Below the pieces are notes generated by a model. The model did not search any database. It saw nothing but the letters and a program-made list of their open reading frames with translations, and was not told the origin of the DNA. From Rhodococcus antarcticus (lineage in GTDB: Bacteria; Actinomycetota; Actinomycetes; Mycobacteriales; Mycobacteriaceae): 64,000 nt of DNA. The DNA lies in assembly GCF_026153295.1 (NCBI RefSeq), contig NZ_CP110615.1, forward strand, positions 2,170,001 through 2,234,000, given 5' to 3'. Within the stretch, counting starts at the first letter, position 1. Every line of letters begins with the position of its first letter. Shown piece after piece: positions 59,191 to 64,000 of this stretch. The translations under genes and the position numbers were made by a program.

Positions 59191-59300
59191 CGTGCACCCG
59201 GCGGTGCGGCGATCTACCCACCGGCCCATCAGGCCGGGCTGCCCGCGCACCCGCTGCAGCACGGCGTTGCCGAGCAGCGCGTCGGTGTCGGGCCCAGGGG

Positions 59301-59831
59301 TCAGCCAGCACCTCCGGGCAGGTGGGAGGCGACCGCAGCCGCGATGTCGGTGACGACGTCCAGGTCGGTGCCGGGGTCCACCCGCACCTGCAGCACCACC
59401 CCGTCACGGCCCGGCACGCTGCGCTGCACGAACCACGCCCCGCCGCCCGGCAGCTCCCTGCGGTGGCTGGAGCGCACGCTGCCGGTGACGCGCTGGTTGA
59501 CGACCTGGGGCAGGGCGCCAGGGTCGGCCAGGGCGTAGCTGCGCACGAGCACGTCGACGAGCAGCACGGCCGCACCGGCGGTCCCGGTCTCCTCGGAGAC
59601 GGTGAGCTCCAGGGTCTCGCCGTCCCAGGTGGCCTTGCTGACCAGCTCCCACCGCACCCGCAACGGCCCGGCGTCCTGCGCGGCGCCGGGAACCCAGACC
59701 CCGAGCCGGGTGGCCACGAGGTACCCGGCGCGCACCGCCGCCACGGCCAGCACCTCCTCGCCTGCCTCGAGCGCCCCCGTGGACCCGGCGGGCGCAGCGG
59801 TCCTGCGCAGCAGACGGTCGGTCAGTCGCAC
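59301..59831 (-). CDS. Hypothetical conserved protein next to dnaG
   Basis: A 176-residue soluble protein, mostly beta-strand (EEVLAVAAVRAGYLVATRLG, RVRWELVSKATWDGETLELT) with a small Ala/Val-rich helix. The pattern suggests a PH-like or barrel domain, but I recognise no named family. It lies 30 bp downstream of the dnaG stop on the same strand, so it is likely in one transcript with dnaG. A nine-codon repeat of the 3' end (GATCGCCTCCGGCTCGG) occurs at both 59836 and 59866 in the short gap. Confidence 0.65.
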   Translation of the reverse strand: MRLTDRLLRRTAAPAGSTGALEAGEEVLAVAAVRAGYLVATRLGVWVPGAAQDAGPLRVRWELVSKATWDGETLELTVSEETGTAGAAVLLVDVLVRSYALADPGALPQVVNQRVTGSVRSSHRRELPGGGAWFVQRSVPGRDGVVLQVRVDPGTDLDVVTDIAAAVASHLPGGAG

Positions 59832-59861
59832 GTCAGATCGCCTCCGGCTCGGTCGTCACCA

Positions 59862-61751
59862 CTAGATCGCCTCCGGCTCGGCACCGTTGGCCTGCTCGAG
59901 CAGGGTGCGGCGGTACTGCTCCAGCGCCACCAGGTCACCGAACAGCGCCCGGTGCTCCTCCGGGTCGTCCGCCGGGGCCACCCGCTGCAGCTTGGACTTC
60001 AGCTCTGCCACCTGCTGGCCCACCCACACCTCCTGCAGGCGCGCGAGGACGGCGGACACGTAGCGCTCGGCGTCGCCGGTGGTGCGCAGCGGCTCGACGG
60101 CCAGCTCGCTGACCAGGGAGCGCACCCGGGGCTTGCCGGCCACGTCGCTGACCGCCTCCACCCACTGCGCCCCGCCGAGACCGGCGGCCGTGCCCCCCGC
60201 GGCCCGCACCGCGGCGTGCAGGGCGGCGTAGGCGGGGTGGCTGAACACGTCCTCGGGCAGCGAGTCGAACACCGGGCCGGCGATCGACGGCTGCTGCAGC
60301 GCCGCCTTGAGCACCTCGCGCTGCGGCCAGAGCCGGGGGTCCCGCGGCTCGGGGCGCGCGGGCCCCGCGTCGGCGTCCTCCGGCACGGCGACCGGCCGGC
60401 GGCGCACGGGCACCGCGGGCTGCCCGGCGGACTCGCGCACCCGCTTGACCACGGCGGCCGTCTCGTCCCAGCCGACCCACCCGGCGAGCTGGCGGGCGTA
60501 CTCGTCGCGCAGCGAGTGGTCCTTGATCCGCCCCACCACGCCCACCGTGCGCGACAGCGCGGCCACCCGCCCCTCGGCGGTGTCCAGGTCGTGCTCGGCG
60601 AGCAGGGCCTTCACCGCGAAGGCGAACATCGGGCTGCGACGGGCGACGAGGTCGCGCACCGCACCGTCGCCGGAGGCCAGCCGCAGCTCGCAGGGGTCCA
60701 TGCCGTCCGGGGCGACCGACACGTAGGTCTGGGCCGCGAACTTCTGGTCACCGTCGAAGGCCTTGAGCGCGGCGGCCTGCCCGGCCTTGTCGCCGTCGAA
60801 GGTGTAGACAACCTCGCCGCGGAAGTAGCTGTCGTCCATCAGGAGTCGTCGCAGCAGCTCCATGTGGCTCTCTCCGAACGCGGTGCCGCACGTGGCCACC
60901 GCGGTGGGCACCCCGGCCAGGTGCATGGCCATCACGTCGGTGTAGCCCTCGACGATGACGGCCTGGTGCCGCTTCTTGATCTCCCGCTTGGCCAGGTCGA
61001 GCCCGAACAGCACCTCGGACTTCTTGTACAGCAGCGTGTCCGAGGTGTTGACGTACTTGGCCTCGATGGGGTCGTCGTCGAACAGGCGGCGGGCCCCGAA
61101 GCCCACCACGTCGCCGCCGAGGTTGCGCAGGGGCCAGAGCAGGCGCCGGTGGAACCGGTCGATGGGGCCGCGCTTGCCCTCCTTGCTGACCCCGGCGGCG
61201 ATGAGCTCGCTGACCTCGAAACCCTTGCGCACCAGAGTCTTGGTCAAGGAGTCCCAGCCCGAGGGGGCGTAGCCGCAGCCGAAGGTGGCCGCCGCCGCGG
61301 CGTCGAAGCTGCGCTCGGTGAGGTAGGCGCGGGCGGCCTCGGCCTCGGGCTCGCGGAGCTGGGCGGCGTAGAACTCCTGGGCGGCGGCGTTCACGGCGAC
61401 CAACCGGGAGCGGGTGCCCCGGTCGCGCTGCACGCTGGTGCCGCCACCCTCGTAGGTCAACGTGTAGCCCACCCGCTCGGCCAGGCGCTCGACGGTCTCC
61501 ACGAAGCTGAGGTGCTCCACCTCCTGGATGAACTTGATGGCGTCGCCGCCCTCGCCGCATCCGAAGCAGTGGTAGTAGCCGTGCGCCGGGCGCACGTTGA
61601 AGCTGGGCGACTTCTCGTCGTGGAAGGGGCACAAGCCCTTGAGCGAGCCACCGCCGGCCGGGCGCAGGGCGACGTACTCGCCGACGACCTCCTCGATGCG
61701 GGTGCGCTCGCGGACCTCCGCGATGTCCCGGTCCGAGATGCGTCCAGCCAC
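59862..61751 (-). CDS. dnaG: DNA primase DnaG
   Basis: A 629-residue primase that lays RNA primers at the replication fork. The N-terminal CHC2 zinc ribbon has Cys41, His44, Cys62 and Cys65. The catalytic TOPRIM domain follows with VEGYTDVMAMHLAG (the Glu) and YTFDGDKAGQAAALK (the DxD Asp). Then come the helical domain and a C-terminal helicase-binding domain (about 480-629). All are present and length is normal. The start GTG/ATG region is near 61751; RISDRDIAEVRERTRIEEVV is the usual N-terminus. Confidence 0.95.
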   Translation of the reverse strand: MAGRISDRDIAEVRERTRIEEVVGEYVALRPAGGGSLKGLCPFHDEKSPSFNVRPAHGYYHCFGCGEGGDAIKFIQEVEHLSFVETVERLAERVGYTLTYEGGGTSVQRDRGTRSRLVAVNAAAQEFYAAQLREPEAEAARAYLTERSFDAAAAATFGCGYAPSGWDSLTKTLVRKGFEVSELIAAGVSKEGKRGPIDRFHRRLLWPLRNLGGDVVGFGARRLFDDDPIEAKYVNTSDTLLYKKSEVLFGLDLAKREIKKRHQAVIVEGYTDVMAMHLAGVPTAVATCGTAFGESHMELLRRLLMDDSYFRGEVVYTFDGDKAGQAAALKAFDGDQKFAAQTYVSVAPDGMDPCELRLASGDGAVRDLVARRSPMFAFAVKALLAEHDLDTAEGRVAALSRTVGVVGRIKDHSLRDEYARQLAGWVGWDETAAVVKRVRESAGQPAVPVRRRPVAVPEDADAGPARPEPRDPRLWPQREVLKAALQQPSIAGPVFDSLPEDVFSHPAYAALHAAVRAAGGTAAGLGGAQWVEAVSDVAGKPRVRSLVSELAVEPLRTTGDAERYVSAVLARLQEVWVGQQVAELKSKLQRVAPADDPEEHRALFGDLVALEQYRRTLLEQANGAEPEAI

Positions 61752-61836
61752 CGGAGGAGTCTAGGCCGCGCCCCCGACGTCGCCGCCGGACGCGGGACAG
61801 GTGCGGGTGACAGGGGTCACTGGCACTATCTCAGTC

Positions 61837-63464
<1,628 letters not shown>

Positions 63465-63468
<4 letters not shown>

Positions 63469-64000
63469 CCCGTGCCCTCATCTACACCCGTGTGTCCCTC
63501 GACCGGACCGGCGACGGCGCAGCGGTAGAGCGCCAGCTCGAAGCCTGTCAGAAGCTCTGCGAGCTGCGCGGCTGGACGGTGGTGGGCGAGGAGAGCGACA
63601 ACTCGATCAGCGCCTTCTCCGGCAAGGAGAGGCCGGCGTGGAAGCGCGTGCTGGAGGCGCTCGAGCGCGGGACCATCGACGTGGTCGTGGCCTGGCACCT
63701 GGACCGCATGACGCGCTCGATGCTCGACCTCGAAGCGCTCATCCTGCTGGCCGAGGGCAAGGGCGTGGGCATCGCCACGGCCACGGGCGACATCGACCTG
63801 ACGACCGACGTGGGTCGCATGGTGGCGCGCATCCTGGCAGCCGTAGCTCGGGCCGAGGTGGAGCGGAAGGCAGCACGGCAGAAGCTGGCGAACGACCAGC
63901 GGGCGGCGCAGGGCAAGGCCAACACCGCCGGCCGGCGCACGTTCGGCTACACCCGCGAGCACGAGCTGATCGAGGAGGAGGCGGAGCAGATCCGAGACGC
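63465..64000 (+). CDS. Large serine recombinase/integrase (N-terminal part, runs off right edge)
   Basis: The first 178 residues of a serine recombinase start at ATG 63465, overlapping the ligase stop. The catalytic Ser11 is in ALIYTRVSLDRTGDG. Next come AVERQLEACQKLCELRGW, WHLDRMTRSMLDL with the conserved Arg pair, and the long helix RAEVERKAARQKLAN. The beginning of the recombinase zinc-ribbon region follows (TAGRRTFGYTREHE). The tail past the catalytic domain shows it is a large, phage-type integrase rather than a small resolvase. Its start inside the 3' end of the ligase gene suggests the attachment site lies there. Confidence 0.88.

Overview
The window is very GC-rich DNA with GTG starts and 4-bp stop/start overlaps throughout, typical of an actinobacterium. 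Gene content points to the Pseudonocardiales or a near relative. Two blocks follow, from memory, the Mycobacterium tuberculosis order around Rv2230c-Rv2247 (nif3-like, cobC, SURF1, cobD ... ahpE, DUF3052, aceE, PucR-type regulator, fabD, acp, ketosynthase, accD) and around dnaG/Rv2342. A fabH lies inside the fab operon and there is a single ketosynthase, which fits a FAS-II organism that is not a mycolate maker.

Layout. 1-6.3 kb: core cobalamin genes (cobC, cobD), SURF1, a nif3-like gene cut by the window edge, and a SNF2 helicase preceded by a tandem array of hairpin repeats. 6.3-44.5 kb: a long accessory region between cobD and tRNA-Val. It holds remnants of a dab inorganic-carbon locus, a PAP2 phosphatase, an LCP protein, a cupredoxin operon, a CHRD protein with a class F sortase, a MerR regulator beside a newly read cysteine-rich peptide, a TetR/membrane pair, a PAS-GGDEF cyclase, a large GT2 glycosyltransferase, a sulfonate ABC operon behind a SAM-IV type riboswitch, one broken and two intact toxin-antitoxin modules, an intact IS3-family element, and IS1182/IS481 debris. 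Many genes here are truncated, fused or shifted by one base.

44.5-63.5 kb: a compact core region with tRNA-Val, ahpE, a DUF3052 gene, aceE, bluB, a FasR-like regulator and the operon fabD-fabH-acpP-fabF, followed by accD. After these come a DUF3145 gene, a SCO6745-type gene, two tRNAs, dnaG and an acyl-CoA ligase. Two copies of one palindromic element sit at the convergent ends of aceE/bluB and accD/DUF3145. From 63,465 a large serine recombinase runs off the right edge, apparently the start of an element integrated at the 3' end of the ligase gene.

How it fits together. AceE makes acetyl-CoA, AccD (with a biotin subunit elsewhere) makes malonyl-CoA, and FabD/FabH/AcpP/FabF build fatty acids under a neighbouring PucR-type regulator. 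CobC, CobD and BluB are dispersed cobalamin genes. The 12.0-44.6 kb part looks like an old island: a 19-bp copy of the tRNA-Val T-arm lies at 12,037, in the same orientation as the tRNA at 44,549. The least familiar item is the metal-type locus at 17.2-18.4 kb, where a 57-residue peptide with eight cysteines shares CDCGC and CGCGCG signatures with the tails of the adjacent MerR regulator.
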